Source of the DNA: Nemertoderma westbladi
Taxonomy: Eukaryota > Xenacoelomorpha > Nemertodermatida > Nemertodermatidae
Direction of reading: 5' to 3'
DNA: 64,000 nucleotides
Assembly (NCBI GenBank): GCA_032718475.1
Contig: JAUCBJ010000505.1
Span: forward strand, 92,006 to 156,005
Shown here piece after piece: positions 26,901-36,010 of this stretch. The translations under genes and the position numbers were made by a program. The notes beneath the pieces were generated by a model. The model was not told the origin of the DNA, did not search any database, and saw only the letters and a program-made list of their open reading frames with translations. Each line of letters begins with the position of its first letter. Positions within the stretch are counted from its first letter, which is position 1.

Positions 26901-28000
26901 TAGAGAAAAGCATATATGGCTTAAAGCAGGCATCTCGTTGTTGGAATAAAGCAATGCATGACAATCTGGTTGATAATGGCTACATGCAATCGCATGCAGA
27001 TCCATGTATTTATATAAAACGAGAAGGTAATAACTTTCTAATATTGGCGTTATATGTAGATGACTTACTGCTTTGCTCCAATTCCATGATTATGTTGAAG
27101 GAAGAAAAATTAGCAATTTCAGAGCGATTTAATACAAAAGATTTAGGTGAAGTACGTTACTGCTTGGGAATCAAGATAGAAAGAGATCGCGATAATCGAA
27201 AATTAAAATTAAATCAGCAAGCATATCTTGAAGATCTCTTAAATAAGTTTGGAATGCAAGACTGTAATACTGTCTCAACACCGTTTGATGCCAATTCAAA
27301 TTTGTCACTTAATGAAGGGGAGTCAGTTAATCAGAAGAGTTATCAAGCGGCTATAGGAGGGCTGACATATGCTGTTTGTGCTACAAGACCGGACTTGGCT
27401 GCAGCACTAAGTAATGTTAATCAATTCAGTTCTAATCCAGGCGAGGAACACTGGAAAGCGGTGAAGAGAATATTCAGATACATTAAAGGAACGATGGATG
27501 TCGGCATTGAATATGTTGCTGATCAATCTAACAACCGTGTTCAATTAGTTGGATATGTAGATGCTGATTGGGGAAGAAACTATGATAGAAAATCTATATC
27601 TGGATATTTGTTCTTTGTGAACGATTCACTTATTTCATGGGCGTGTAAAAAACAAACACTTGTGGCTCAGAGTACAACGGAGGCAGAGTATATTGCTGCT
27701 AGTGTCGCCACCAGGGAGTTAGTGTGGTTAAGAACTTTATTGGGGGATTTAGGCATTGACCAAAATGGGAGCACTACGTTATTCGAGGATAACAATGGGT
27801 GTATTGCGTTATCGGAAAATCCACGTTTTCATGGAAGAACTAAGCATATAGAAATTAAATATCATTACATTCGAGACATGGTTAATAAGAAGATTGTTGT
27901 TCTAAAACATTGCCCAACTGAACATATGATCGCAGACATTATGACCAAACCACTATTCAAAGAAAAATTTTTAAAATTCAGAACAAAAATGATGGGTTAA
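23915..28000 (+). CDS. Copia gag-pol polyprotein
   Basis: This 1361-residue polyprotein contains every function needed for copia replication. In order: a gag capsid region (about 1-230); an Arg/Gly/Asn-rich stretch; a CCHC knuckle, CFNCGTYGHIARYC (about 263); aspartic protease with FIDSGATQHM (about 333); the GAG-pre-integrase zinc domain with WHCRLGH and CEGC (about 472-515); and the integrase core with HSDVCGPM, DNGTEY and PQQNGIAERKNR (about 538-645). The reverse transcriptase with LYVDDLLL lies near 1046, and RNase H with YVDADWGRN near 1213. No stops or frameshifts are present. The start could be Met1 or Met3. Protease cleavage would release the mature proteins. Confidence 0.95.
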   Translation: MRMSSEYKVGLRTDKFTGQNWFMWKHKMQMVLISMDLWDVVNGSEPAPQAAGDAFQKWLKKDQKARAEISLHLADSQLPLVMGKPSALDAWNGLKTQFEMQTMQNIIYYKRKYRDAVMQEGDDMMSHINKHQELTAQLDAIGANVPEKEQIWELLLSLPRSYEMLVSTLEMSNDLSIEFLRQKLLMEEQKKKETHKFDSNENDALFANAASGNYQGRGRASWNRGLHGGIARGRGSSWPRNAGNSNNNNNSYSARNSFGQSPRCFNCGTYGHIARYCTRPDNNVTSTNSRGSSGLSNQGANVVRLENDENDFTFWCLSSNGISHKNDNSSKWFIDSGATQHMCCKRDNFHEYVELQNPSVIHLANNETVEALGIGMVKWNNLNDAFMIKRCQFENVLFVPSLCQNLLSVKKITNHDCQVVFSENMCNVFSEQSNKLLITAKIPENGNQYELEGHVNKEKHEVNFAQSESNIDLWHCRLGHVNEQTLRKMFNDELVHGIDLNTKDQLKFCEGCVLGKQSRNEFPKESSSKSDCVLQLVHSDVCGPMSEVSLGGNRYFVTFIDDKSRFCAVYFMKAKSEVIDKFLEYKHMAERQTGKLIKKLRFDNGTEYVNDAFKNYFKEKGILRQMTVCYSPQQNGIAERKNRTLVESGRAILQYAKLPISFWAEAVLTSAFINNRCSTKAVCSKVPYECFYGVKPSVAEFKVFGCDAWVHVPDEKRKKWDAKSVKHVFVGYDCERKGYRVYNKDTKKVSTSRDIKFNELSFDGRISHSTSDIINECDEVINVDNDVENIIKSEPIVAKGTTINDKVHDDESAESSIRKSTRIKRQPDRYGDWIEGENLENMVFSVSGETPKTVNEVLNSVNSEKWKLALETEYNSLIKNDTWKLVELPEGRNAVGCKWVFKEKTGCDGQIERYKARLVAQGYSQLPNIDYQETFAPVVRYTSVRTILSLANELDLEVHHMDVETAFLNGVLEEEIYMRQPEHFILKGDEHLVCKLEKSIYGLKQASRCWNKAMHDNLVDNGYMQSHADPCIYIKREGNNFLILALYVDDLLLCSNSMIMLKEEKLAISERFNTKDLGEVRYCLGIKIERDRDNRKLKLNQQAYLEDLLNKFGMQDCNTVSTPFDANSNLSLNEGESVNQKSYQAAIGGLTYAVCATRPDLAAALSNVNQFSSNPGEEHWKAVKRIFRYIKGTMDVGIEYVADQSNNRVQLVGYVDADWGRNYDRKSISGYLFFVNDSLISWACKKQTLVAQSTTEAEYIAASVATRELVWLRTLLGDLGIDQNGSTTLFEDNNGCIALSENPRFHGRTKHIEIKYHYIRDMVNKKIVVLKHCPTEHMIADIMTKPLFKEKFLKFRTKMMG

Positions 28001-28048
28001 ATTTCATCTCAGATCTCAAGATAAACTGACGTACTTGACGAGGGGAAG

Positions 28049-28290
28049 TGTTGGAAATATTTTATTATTGGTTCGTCAAGTACTCTGCCAAACTGTATTG
28101 CACAATATAGTTCTGTTTTGTAATATCTCTATGTATATTGGTGATGGGCGTTTGTTTGTCTTCTAAACTCAAATGGACTATCAGCTGTTAATGTAACTTA
28201 CTGTACGATATATTATTTCTAGTTTGAAAAGCGATTTTATGTTTTGATTAAAAGGTTGTTTGAGACACAGTTATAAATTGTTTTCTAATA
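28049..28290 (+). repeat. Copia 3' LTR
   Basis: This LTR is preceded by the polypurine tract gaggggaag (28040-28048), reads identically to the 5' LTR, and is followed by the duplicated target gacca. Confidence 0.95.
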
Positions 28291-28853
28291 GACCAGGATT
28301 GGATTTTTCGCCGGGATCCCCGTTTTTCGGGATCGGGATCCCGTCCAGGGACCGGGACACCAACCGCGCAACCCCCACTATGTTTACATTAGTAATGCTG
28401 AGGTCAGAGGAATTACGGACAAAATAAGTCTCACAGGGTCAGTAATCTCCTGACCGGCTGCCTGTCTCACCCCCTACTGGAGAGAGAGCGGCCAATAATT
28501 ATGTGAGTCCCTTTCCTGATGACCTTTCGAGCCCAGTAGGGGGCTCCCTACTACCAGTCAGTAGGTTCCCTACTACCAGTCAGTCAGTCAGTAGGGTTCC
28601 CTACTAGGAAGTAGGAACCCTACTGCCACTAAGAAAGTGGGATGAGATATGGGGAAATTGAATTATTATTAATTAAATCTCACAAACACTTTAAAGACAT
28701 AATAATACCGATACCGACAGACCGATACATTTTGATTGGTACCGGTACTGGATCGGTAGTAATGGTACCGATTATTTAAGGTTCAGTAACGGTTGGTATT
28801 CGATAGAAAAACATTCTGAAGACTTTAGTTTTATCTTAGGCCTATAGACTTAC

Positions 28854-29693
28854 CTGCTTCCTAGATAAAGCTTCCTGAATGGCTTTCTTGTCCTGTGATT
28901 TGGATTGATTGAGGAGCTTACTAACGTTTGTGGCCCCATCGACCACGGCTGTCTCTACACCTATTCGGTAGCGAAGATCTTCTAGTCTGGCTTTCACAGC
29001 ATCTGGAGTCAACTCGACCATGGCAATTCCGCCACTGTTGGACTGCCTACGCATCACTAACGCCTCAGATGGATTGACCGCCGCCGTCGTTATTTCCTGC
29101 CTCATCTTCAGTATCTGCATCCGGATGTATTCGATCTTGGACTTTGAGTCAGTAGCCATCTGCTGTGCCTCAGCAAACATCCTGCGGTCCCGTCTTGCAC
29201 CTGATCCGTAGATCGCCAGCATGTTATCTGCACCCTGCTTCACCCGCAGTTCAATGTTAAGTTTCCGTTTGAGGTTAGCAAGTCTAGGATTCACGTTCTC
29301 GTCATTTGGTTCACAATATCCATCTGGACTCTTTGTTCCATCTACCGGGATACTCTCATCAACACCATGGAAGGAAGTCAAAATATAGTTATTAACTTGG
29401 TCTAATTCGATCTGCAATTCCTGGAGTTTCCTATTGGCTTTTTTTACCTGGCCAGTGACATTCTCTAAACTCCTCTTATCAGTGGAAACTTTTCTAAGAT
29501 TTTCGGCGCCTTCTTTTATCTTCAATTCCTTGCGTATTTCACTGCGTATTTCCTCTTGAACTTCTTTCAGTCGAGACATCATAGCAGGGTCATCGAAATT
29601 GATGTCACCTTGACCGGCGTGTAAGCGGTAATAAAACGAACTGGTCTTATCTACCTGTTCAGTAGAGTATCTTCGATCCGAGCTTATATTCAT
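28854..29693 (-). CDS. PKN: Protein kinase N, exon 1 (three HR1 Rho-binding repeats)
   Basis: This exon encodes 280 residues from a Met at 29693 to a GTAAGT donor at 28853, ending in phase 0. It carries HR1a (about 35-105, with EIRKELKIKEGAENLRK), HR1b (about 125-200, with KLNIELRVKQGADNML) and the start of HR1c (about 225-280, with YRIGVETAVVDGATNV). HR1 repeats are antiparallel coiled coils that bind GTP-loaded Rho/Rac and hold the kinase inhibited. The sequence before the Met reads tttacag, so the exon may instead begin at an acceptor with an upstream leader exon. In vertebrates this region is spread over several exons; here it is one. No promoter could be identified in the 250 bases to the next element. 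Confidence 0.93.
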
Positions 29694-29942
29694 TCTGTAA
29701 AGCAGTAGGCCTATAAAGCGGATCAGCAGATACAGATAGCAGATAGGTCAGTCAGTCAGTACAGTACTCAGTAGGTACCAGTATGTCAGAATGTCAGTCA
29801 GTACTGCTGACTGAAGAGCCTAAACTTTGATTATATACTATATATTATATTACTTTTATATGCGAGCATTTATCATTGGAATTGGACCGGATTTAGTCTA
29901 ATCTTCACCCTAACCATTAACAAATAGCCCAAATTGTGACCT
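29694..29942. other. PKN upstream region between gene and LINE
   Basis: The stretch contains a CAGT/GTCA simple repeat (about 29735-29815), then an AT-rich segment. It would include the PKN leader or promoter and the LINE 5' end. I cannot place either boundary. Confidence 0.35.
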
Positions 29943-30920
29943 ATGAAGATGACAACACGAAACTCAAACTCGAGAAATTCTATACCAGGTACCGGTAACA
30001 ACGTTTCAACGCCTAATAACTTGATGAAAGTGAACAAGAGCAAAGTAACTACCGGTCCCGAAAAAGTCAAGGATAAACAGAAATGGACCGCCCTGGCTAT
30101 TGAATGCTCAGACTGTAAAGAAGTTTGGACAGATGTCCAAGTTCCGTCTGGTAAGGTTGCTGAGTTCGAGTCAAGGAGGTTCCTCTGTGGGTTTTGCGCA
30201 TCCAATTCCCAAAAGGACAACCAGATCCTACAAGAGAAATTTGAAAAACTCAATCTAGCAAAAATTCTTCCCTCAGCTGCGACCCAGTCTGACAACAAGC
30301 CTCACAAGCGGACTTTTTCAGAAGTTGTTGGGCGATCAAACCTCTCTGAACCTAGCCATAACGTCGCCCTCCTATCACGACAGGTCCGCAACGAAGAAAA
30401 AGAACAGTTACTGCGTCAGTGCAATGTCCTCATCCGTGGAACAAATCCAAAATCAAGCAACCACGCCGACCTAAACTTAATTGAAGAGATAGCTACAGAT
30501 ATTGACGTCAACATCAACACCTGTGACATTACTGCTAAGAGGGTAGGTAAACCTCAAGGTGAAGCAAATAAAACCCAGAACCTCATAGTTACCCTGCCTC
30601 CTGAAAAACGTCGCGAACTACTATGGAAGTCAAGAAACTTACGGAAAAGTCTGCGATTCAGCCACATATTCATATGTCCTGACTACACACCAGCCGAACA
30701 GAAATTGCGATATGATCTCCGGCAAGAGAAACGGGCAGCTGCTGCAGCCCACCCAGGCAGAGATTGGGTAATACGTAATGGGACCGTGCAAGAACGTACT
30801 ACCACACCTGGCGAAACTGTCCCAGACAACGTTAACCTTAATCCTATTGTTTCACCCGCACCCTCAGTCGAAGATATTACAACTAGTTCCCCCAGGATGC
30901 CTGGCAACACATTGGACTGA
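29943..30920 (+). CDS. LINE ORF1 protein with PHD-like zinc motif
   Basis: This 325-residue protein is of the CR1/L2 ORF1 type. A zinc-binding motif lies near residues 55-85: CSDC, a tryptophan, then CGFC about 25 residues later. This is the spacing seen in PHD-like fingers of ORF1 proteins. A conserved central domain (about 150-270, with CNVLIRG and an Arg-rich C-terminal helix) resembles the RNA-binding ORF1 core. The tail is Pro/Thr-rich. It ends at a UGA followed by CUAG, so a small fraction of ribosomes could continue into ORF2. It would package element RNA. Confidence 0.7.
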   Translation: MKMTTRNSNSRNSIPGTGNNVSTPNNLMKVNKSKVTTGPEKVKDKQKWTALAIECSDCKEVWTDVQVPSGKVAEFESRRFLCGFCASNSQKDNQILQEKFEKLNLAKILPSAATQSDNKPHKRTFSEVVGRSNLSEPSHNVALLSRQVRNEEKEQLLRQCNVLIRGTNPKSSNHADLNLIEEIATDIDVNINTCDITAKRVGKPQGEANKTQNLIVTLPPEKRRELLWKSRNLRKSLRFSHIFICPDYTPAEQKLRYDLRQEKRAAAAAHPGRDWVIRNGTVQERTTTPGETVPDNVNLNPIVSPAPSVEDITTSSPRMPGNTLD

Positions 30921-30924
30921 CTAG
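30918..30924 (+). promoter_or_regulatory. Candidate stop-codon readthrough site (TGA CTAG)
   Basis: The ORF1 stop is UGA followed directly by CUAG, matching the experimentally known efficient readthrough context UGA-CUA. The next 28 codons and all of ORF2 are in the same frame. It is a prediction; no stem-loop was examined. Confidence 0.6.
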
Positions 30925-31004
30925 CACGTACTGCCACTGGAACGGCGACCCTACAATCTGACAATCCAGTAACTGGCCCAAACAAACAGCCCATAATTGC
31001 TCAT

Positions 31005-34000
31005 ATGCATCCACCGGAGAACACGAAACTATGTACTACATATCCAGACTTTTACAGTTTTCCAGGTAATGGGTTACACATCATCCATGCTAATGTTAGA
31101 AGTCTCCTTCCAAAAATAGCTGAAGTGCGAATTATTTTAAAATCACTCAAGATAGACATTCTAACTCTTTCAGAGACTTGGCTGGATGATTCTGTAACCA
31201 ACAAAGCAGTAGAAGTAATTGGGTACAACTTATTCAGGAATGACAGATCACGTGATGGAGGCGGAGTAGCCATATATGTCTTGGAGTCACATCCTTTCTC
31301 AGAATTCCAACGTCCCATCAGATGTACAACTGAGTGCATATTTGGCACGATCCATCTCCCACACACCAAACCAATACTTATTGGCTCAATATACCGACCT
31401 GAAAGGGATACATATTTTTTCGATGATATTGACCTCATTCTTGGAGATATTGCCAACTACAAAGAGGTATTCATTTTGGGCGATACTAATAGTGATACAC
31501 TTAATGTACATAATCCGAATACATTGGCTGCCAGAAAGAAACTTCAAGCATTCTGCAATTCAACTGGACTCACACAGATAATTACTGAACCAACTCGGGT
31601 ATCTGAACATTCAGAAACAACTATAGACCATGTATTTGTCACAAAATCAGAATTGATTAGAAACAGTGGAGTGATGAAAGTTGGTTTAAGTGACCACTAC
31701 ATGGTTTTTGTTACCCGTAGACGTCCTAAAGCAACTCCCAGTAAAGAACATGTCACCCGTCAATGCCGATCTTACAAAGGTTATTCACCAGAACTTCTTT
31801 GCCACCACCTTAAAAATAACTCTACTTTGCCATCAATTCTGACCACAACTAACTCTGAAACTGCAGCTAAAATTCTCACAGATGAATTAACTAACACACT
31901 TGACCTAATTGCACCAATTAGGAGCATCCGCATCAAGCAATCAACTGAGTCATGGATCACCCCTGAAATCATGTCACTGATTCAGGCTAGAAATAGAGCC
32001 CAACATATTTTCCATCACCATAGAACGCCAACTAACTACAACTCTTACAAACGCCTACGCAACGATGTTACACTACATATTAGAACTGCTAAATCTTCAT
32101 ATATCAAAACCTGTCTGGAACACAATAAATGCAACAGCAAAGAACTCTGGAAAGTACTAAAGTCGCTGGGGGCACCTTCAAAAAAAGCCAAAATCTCGAC
32201 CAGAATAGCAGCCATCAAAACTGAGGATGGTTCCCTGGCTACCGATCCTGAAGTTATTGCAAATCATATGAACCATTATTTTACCAACGCTGCCAAAAAC
32301 CTTGTAGACAAACTACCACCACAACCAAATATTTACAATGGAGTAGCTGTTAAAGAGTTCTATGCTGCAAAAGGAATCCAACCAGGCAGTTTCACCTTGA
32401 AACCCGTAGATCTTTCAGACATCAATAAAATCATTATGAGCCTCGACATCCACAAGAGTAGTGGGCCTGATTCTATTAGTCCAAGAATTATAAAGGATGG
32501 ATGCCCAATTATTGAAAACTACTTAACTCATATTGTGAACTTATCAATAAAATCAGCCGTGTTCCCTGACCCATACAAGGTTGCCAAAGTTGCACCAGCA
32601 TTTAAGAAAGGAATACTAACCCATGACACAAACTTCCGCCCCATATCATTATTAGTCATCATGTCAAAAGTTTTAGAAAAAACTGTGTTCGATCAACTTA
32701 TGCCCTATTTAATATCTAACAACATACTAGATTTACTACAATCCGGCTTTCGACCTGGTCACTCGGTGCAAACCTGCTTAATGTATCTGGACAATATCAT
32801 CCGCGATGCTATGGATTCTGGGAAAATAGTCGGGATGGTTGCCATTGACCTCCAAAAAGCGTTCGACACGGTCGACCACAAAATTCTGCTTCACAAGTTG
32901 AGGTGTATTGGCCTGGATGAACATAGCGTTAACTGGTTCCGATCATACCTATCTGGCAGATCCCAGTTTGTCCAGGTAGGAAACTCTCGTTCTAGAACTC
33001 TTGGAATTGACTGCGGTACTCCTCAAGGAGCCCTACTTGCTGTCCTCTTATTCCTGATCTATATGAACGATTTAGACCTTGCCTTGCCTCCTGTCAAATC
33101 CTTGTTGAAAACAGCATCCCAGACTAACGACGTCAATAATGCCAGCCCAGCCAAAACTGCCTGCCACGAATCCGCCACTGCACTGAAGTATGCTGACGAT
33201 ACCAACCTCATCAAAGCCGGAGACAACTGCGAAGAAATTTCTGCATGCCTTACTGAAACTCTGTCGCGCGTAGCTGATTGGGCAGTTGATAATCGCCTCA
33301 GTATACACCCTGGGAAATTCGAGGTCTTCCTTTTTGGAACGCACCAATGCATTGCATCAGCCGGAAGCCTTGAAGTCTACTACAAAAATAAACTACTCGA
33401 ACCAACAGATACCATAAAGTACTTGGGATACGTGATGGATCCAACCTTATCCGGATCGGAGTCCGCACATAAAATTATACGCAGGGGAAACGCATGTCTC
33501 AAATTCCTTTATCGGAATTCGCAAGTCCTTGACAAACCCCTGCGTCGGTTGCTTTGCAACTCACTGATACAGCCGCTTATAGACTTTTCAGCCCCTTGCT
33601 GGTATCCGAGTGCTGCGAGTCGTCTACGTAATCAAGTCGATGCACTCCAACGCAAGTGCATCAGGTTCTGCCTGGGACTTGACTCTCGAGCGCATATTGG
33701 TGCTGCCCATTTTGTAGATATAAACTGGCTTCCAATTACCGAACGTACCCACCAGATAATATTAACCCACATGTTTAATATCCACGCAAAGACAGCCCCG
33801 GCTTATATGCGCGACATGGTTATTTTTACTGAACCTTCTCACCTCCTACGTAACGGAGCCGCACACGCTTTACTACCCCAGAAACACACGGTAGCAGCCA
33901 CACAGTCGTTCTCCTACCTTGGCCCATATCTGTGGAATAAACTCCCCAATGCGATCAAAGAAATTAGGAGTGTGGAAAGTTTTAAGCATAAGTTAAAGGA

Positions 34001-34049
34001 TCACTTTTTAGAACTTTTATCCACCAATGAATTGTCGTCATATAAGTAA
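31005..34049 (+). CDS. LINE ORF2: APE endonuclease and reverse transcriptase
   Basis: This 1014-residue protein has no stops. The APE endonuclease occupies about 20-235 (HANVRSLLPK, LSETWLDD, GGGVAIYV, SIYRPERD, GLSDHYMVF). The reverse transcriptase spans about 480-800 (SSGPDSISPRI, NFRPISLLVI, QSGFRPGHSVQ, AIDLQKAFDTVDH, CGTPQGALLA). The active-site YADD is at about 729. An unusual insertion of about 30 residues, rich in Ser/Thr/Ala, sits just before YADD (33100-33185). The C-terminus has the WNKLPNAIKEI motif typical of CR1/L2. It nicks target DNA and reverse-transcribes element RNA. Whether the insertion tolerates activity is unknown. Confidence 0.88.
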   Translation: MHPPENTKLCTTYPDFYSFPGNGLHIIHANVRSLLPKIAEVRIILKSLKIDILTLSETWLDDSVTNKAVEVIGYNLFRNDRSRDGGGVAIYVLESHPFSEFQRPIRCTTECIFGTIHLPHTKPILIGSIYRPERDTYFFDDIDLILGDIANYKEVFILGDTNSDTLNVHNPNTLAARKKLQAFCNSTGLTQIITEPTRVSEHSETTIDHVFVTKSELIRNSGVMKVGLSDHYMVFVTRRRPKATPSKEHVTRQCRSYKGYSPELLCHHLKNNSTLPSILTTTNSETAAKILTDELTNTLDLIAPIRSIRIKQSTESWITPEIMSLIQARNRAQHIFHHHRTPTNYNSYKRLRNDVTLHIRTAKSSYIKTCLEHNKCNSKELWKVLKSLGAPSKKAKISTRIAAIKTEDGSLATDPEVIANHMNHYFTNAAKNLVDKLPPQPNIYNGVAVKEFYAAKGIQPGSFTLKPVDLSDINKIIMSLDIHKSSGPDSISPRIIKDGCPIIENYLTHIVNLSIKSAVFPDPYKVAKVAPAFKKGILTHDTNFRPISLLVIMSKVLEKTVFDQLMPYLISNNILDLLQSGFRPGHSVQTCLMYLDNIIRDAMDSGKIVGMVAIDLQKAFDTVDHKILLHKLRCIGLDEHSVNWFRSYLSGRSQFVQVGNSRSRTLGIDCGTPQGALLAVLLFLIYMNDLDLALPPVKSLLKTASQTNDVNNASPAKTACHESATALKYADDTNLIKAGDNCEEISACLTETLSRVADWAVDNRLSIHPGKFEVFLFGTHQCIASAGSLEVYYKNKLLEPTDTIKYLGYVMDPTLSGSESAHKIIRRGNACLKFLYRNSQVLDKPLRRLLCNSLIQPLIDFSAPCWYPSAASRLRNQVDALQRKCIRFCLGLDSRAHIGAAHFVDINWLPITERTHQIILTHMFNIHAKTAPAYMRDMVIFTEPSHLLRNGAAHALLPQKHTVAATQSFSYLGPYLWNKLPNAIKEIRSVESFKHKLKDHFLELLSTNELSSYK

Positions 34050-35470
34050 CTTATAATTTTTTACCATCTATATTTTATATTTTATATCATTTGACCTTCC
34101 ACATTAACTCAAACAAAAGATTGAAGATCCATTTTTAGAATTTTTATTTAATAGTAAATGTTTTATATTTTTGATTTATACATTATTTTAGAATTTTTAT
34201 CCTGCACGAGAGCACGACCTTATACCTTTTATTCTAAACCCCAATCTACAGGACCCCTGTGGAAATGAGACTATGTCTCTCAGGGTAATCCTGGACAAAC
34301 AAAGCTTACACTATGACGATTCAGAACTATTTACTCTACTCTGCCGTGCAATTACTGCTCTATACTGTATAAAATATATTATAATTTTTAATTATTTTTG
34401 CATTCCCAAATATGGTGCGTCACCTTAACCTTCTTAATTTTTCGGTATATTTCTGAATTTATCACCTCTTTTTTTTTTAACTTTTATACACTTGCCTAAC
34501 CGAAACACGTTTTTAGCCTGACAGAATTATATAATTGTTTAATTTGAACTACAAACCGAAAGAAAATAATTGTATCTAATTTAATTTATGTACGTAATTT
34601 GCACTCTGCCTTACCATACAGTATATAATTTTCTTAATGGTTGTGTTTATATCTACTTATATGTCGGTATGTCTATACTTTACTTCGTTTGTCAAATAAA
34701 TAATTCCAATTCCATTCTACCGGCACCGGATACAAATAGGTATACAAATACAAACTTTACCCAATATCAATTCCACCCAACTTCAGCAGTTCAGTGTTTA
34801 GTTTACAGGTTTAGGCGTATCCATACACTGTAACATAATAACTCAGACAATTGCATAATTTAATAGACTTAGTTTAGCATGGTAATTATTCATTCACATT
34901 CATTATTAATTATTTTTAATATAATTATTAATAATTAATTATTACTACAGTATTAATATGTGTATTACATATATGAACAGACCCTTAGAGTTGCAATTAA
35001 GGACTGTGATCAGTTAACATAAACATACAGTATTAACCTTATTACATTATGTTACTTTACTTCAGTTTCCGTTCTTAGTTACTGCATTACTAAAATTACA
35101 TGTACGCATTGTACATGTACGTAAATAGTTATTAGATAGATAAATTTCGCAATGAAATGTTTTATTCCAAATTTGAACTAGTGAAATATACTGCAGGCAT
35201 ACATTACAATTTTAAATATAAATTTTTTAACGTTCATAACGTCACACTTGTTTTAAACAACTGATCAACATTTTTGACAAACATACGATTAGGACTGTTT
35301 TACTATAATCTAATACGTTACTCAAATACTCTCACTGTATATCTATAATAATACAGTAATTATAATAGAACAACAAACCTTACCGTATTATTTTATTTCT
35401 TCTTATAATAATGTCCAATGCCATAACTAGGCTTAGTAGGCTTTCCTGTAAATATAGAAATAAATTATTA
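34050..35470. other. AT-rich intergenic DNA
   Basis: No gene or repeat boundary is convincing here. The stretch has runs of ATT/TAA and acagta motifs and probably includes the LINE 3' UTR at its left end. Short open frames such as 34588-34833 lack any recognisable feature. Confidence 0.5.
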
Positions 35471-35477
35471 ATATTGA

Positions 35478-35590
35478 CTTGCGGCGAGGTGTCCGATAAT
35501 TTGCGGCGAAATGGCATTCACAGTGAGACACCTCGCCGCAAGACACCTCGCCGCACATTATCTGCGGCGAGATGACTTGCGGCGATGACT
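35478..35590. repeat. Small inverted-repeat cluster, gcggcgaggtgtc type
   Basis: A perfect 16-bp inverted repeat pairs 35478-35493 (cttgcggcgaggtgtc) with 35527-35542. Further copies of the tgcggcga core follow at about 35543-35585 in both orientations. It is strongly GC-rich in AT-rich DNA. It looks like a tiny mobile palindromic element; no duplication of flanks was found. Confidence 0.65.
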
Positions 35591-35762
35591 TGATGACTTA
35601 GTAATAAACATACTGTATATACTTATACAATAGCTCATTGAAGTACAGTACTTGCCACGTAGCAATATTCAATGTGGGCAAAATGCAGGTCTCACATATC
35701 AGTTCATCACCCCGAATCTCGTGTTGCGTTTTATTCACACAACTTTTATGATCCAACCACTT

Positions 35763-35999
35763 CGTGCAAACGGGGTGTAAATGCTACGCCGTAACGCCGG
35801 AAAAACCAACGCCGACAACCATGATTAAAGCTAATTAATGTAATTTATTAATTGAGGGAAAGGAACAGGTTACAGTGGAAGGTTGTTCTAACCAAAACAA
35901 TAAACGAGAGTCACGAACTTAGGTTAGATTTTCATATTTGCTGTTGTCGGAAGTGGTTGCCGGTTGTCGGCGTAGTGTTTACACCCGTGCAAACGCTAC
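35763..35999. mobile_element. Small foldback element enclosing the AATAAA cassette
   Basis: Imperfect inverted arms of about 57 bp pair 35763-35820 with 35943-35999; shared text includes gggtgtaaa and ctacgcc near the outer ends and gccgacaacc inside. Between them lies one copy of the dispersed cassette (35856-35912). Flanking duplications were not found. Confidence 0.5.
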
Positions 36000-36010
36000 A
36001 TCCTATCCAT

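Larger units (their letters stand above)
23516..28290 (+). mobile_element. Full-length Ty1/copia LTR retrotransposon
   Basis: This is a complete element of 4775 bp. It is flanked by the five-base target duplication gacca (23511-23515 and 28291-28295). The two 242-bp LTRs (TG...TA) read as identical. A primer-binding site, ggttatgggcccag, follows the 5' LTR immediately (23758-23771). A polypurine tract, gaggggaag, precedes the 3' LTR. One uninterrupted gag-pol ORF of 1361 codons spans 23915-28000. Identical LTRs and an intact ORF mean a recent insertion that may still be mobile. It sits antisense in the PKN intron, inside a cgggat-rich repeat. Confidence 0.97.
21319..28853 (-). other. PKN intron, 7.5 kb, filled with retroelements
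   Basis: The donor is AG|GTAAGT-like (exon ends CAG at 28854, intron starts GTAAGT) and the acceptor is TTTGTCCTAG (ending at 21319). Both flanking exons are in phase 0, so a single splice joins HR1 repeats directly to the rest of the kinase. The intron contains a truncated LINE in the same orientation as PKN (21886-23110) and a full-length copia in the opposite orientation (23516-28290). Cgggat-rich repeats surround the copia. About 28500-28630 is a CAGT- and CCTACT-rich simple repeat. Confidence 0.9.
29943..34049 (+). mobile_element. Nearly intact CR1/L2-like LINE with in-frame ORF1-UGA-ORF2
   Basis: ORF1 (29943-30920) and ORF2 (31005-34049) are both open and lie in the same frame. Only one stop, TGA at 30918-30920, separates them. 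The 84 bases between are open in that frame. The stop is followed by CTAG, the known leaky readthrough context. ORF2 holds endonuclease, reverse transcriptase and the C-terminal region of CR1/L2 elements. The element is head-to-head with PKN. Its 5' UTR start and 3' tail could not be fixed; the AT-rich DNA after 34049 shows no clear tail repeat. Confidence 0.85.
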
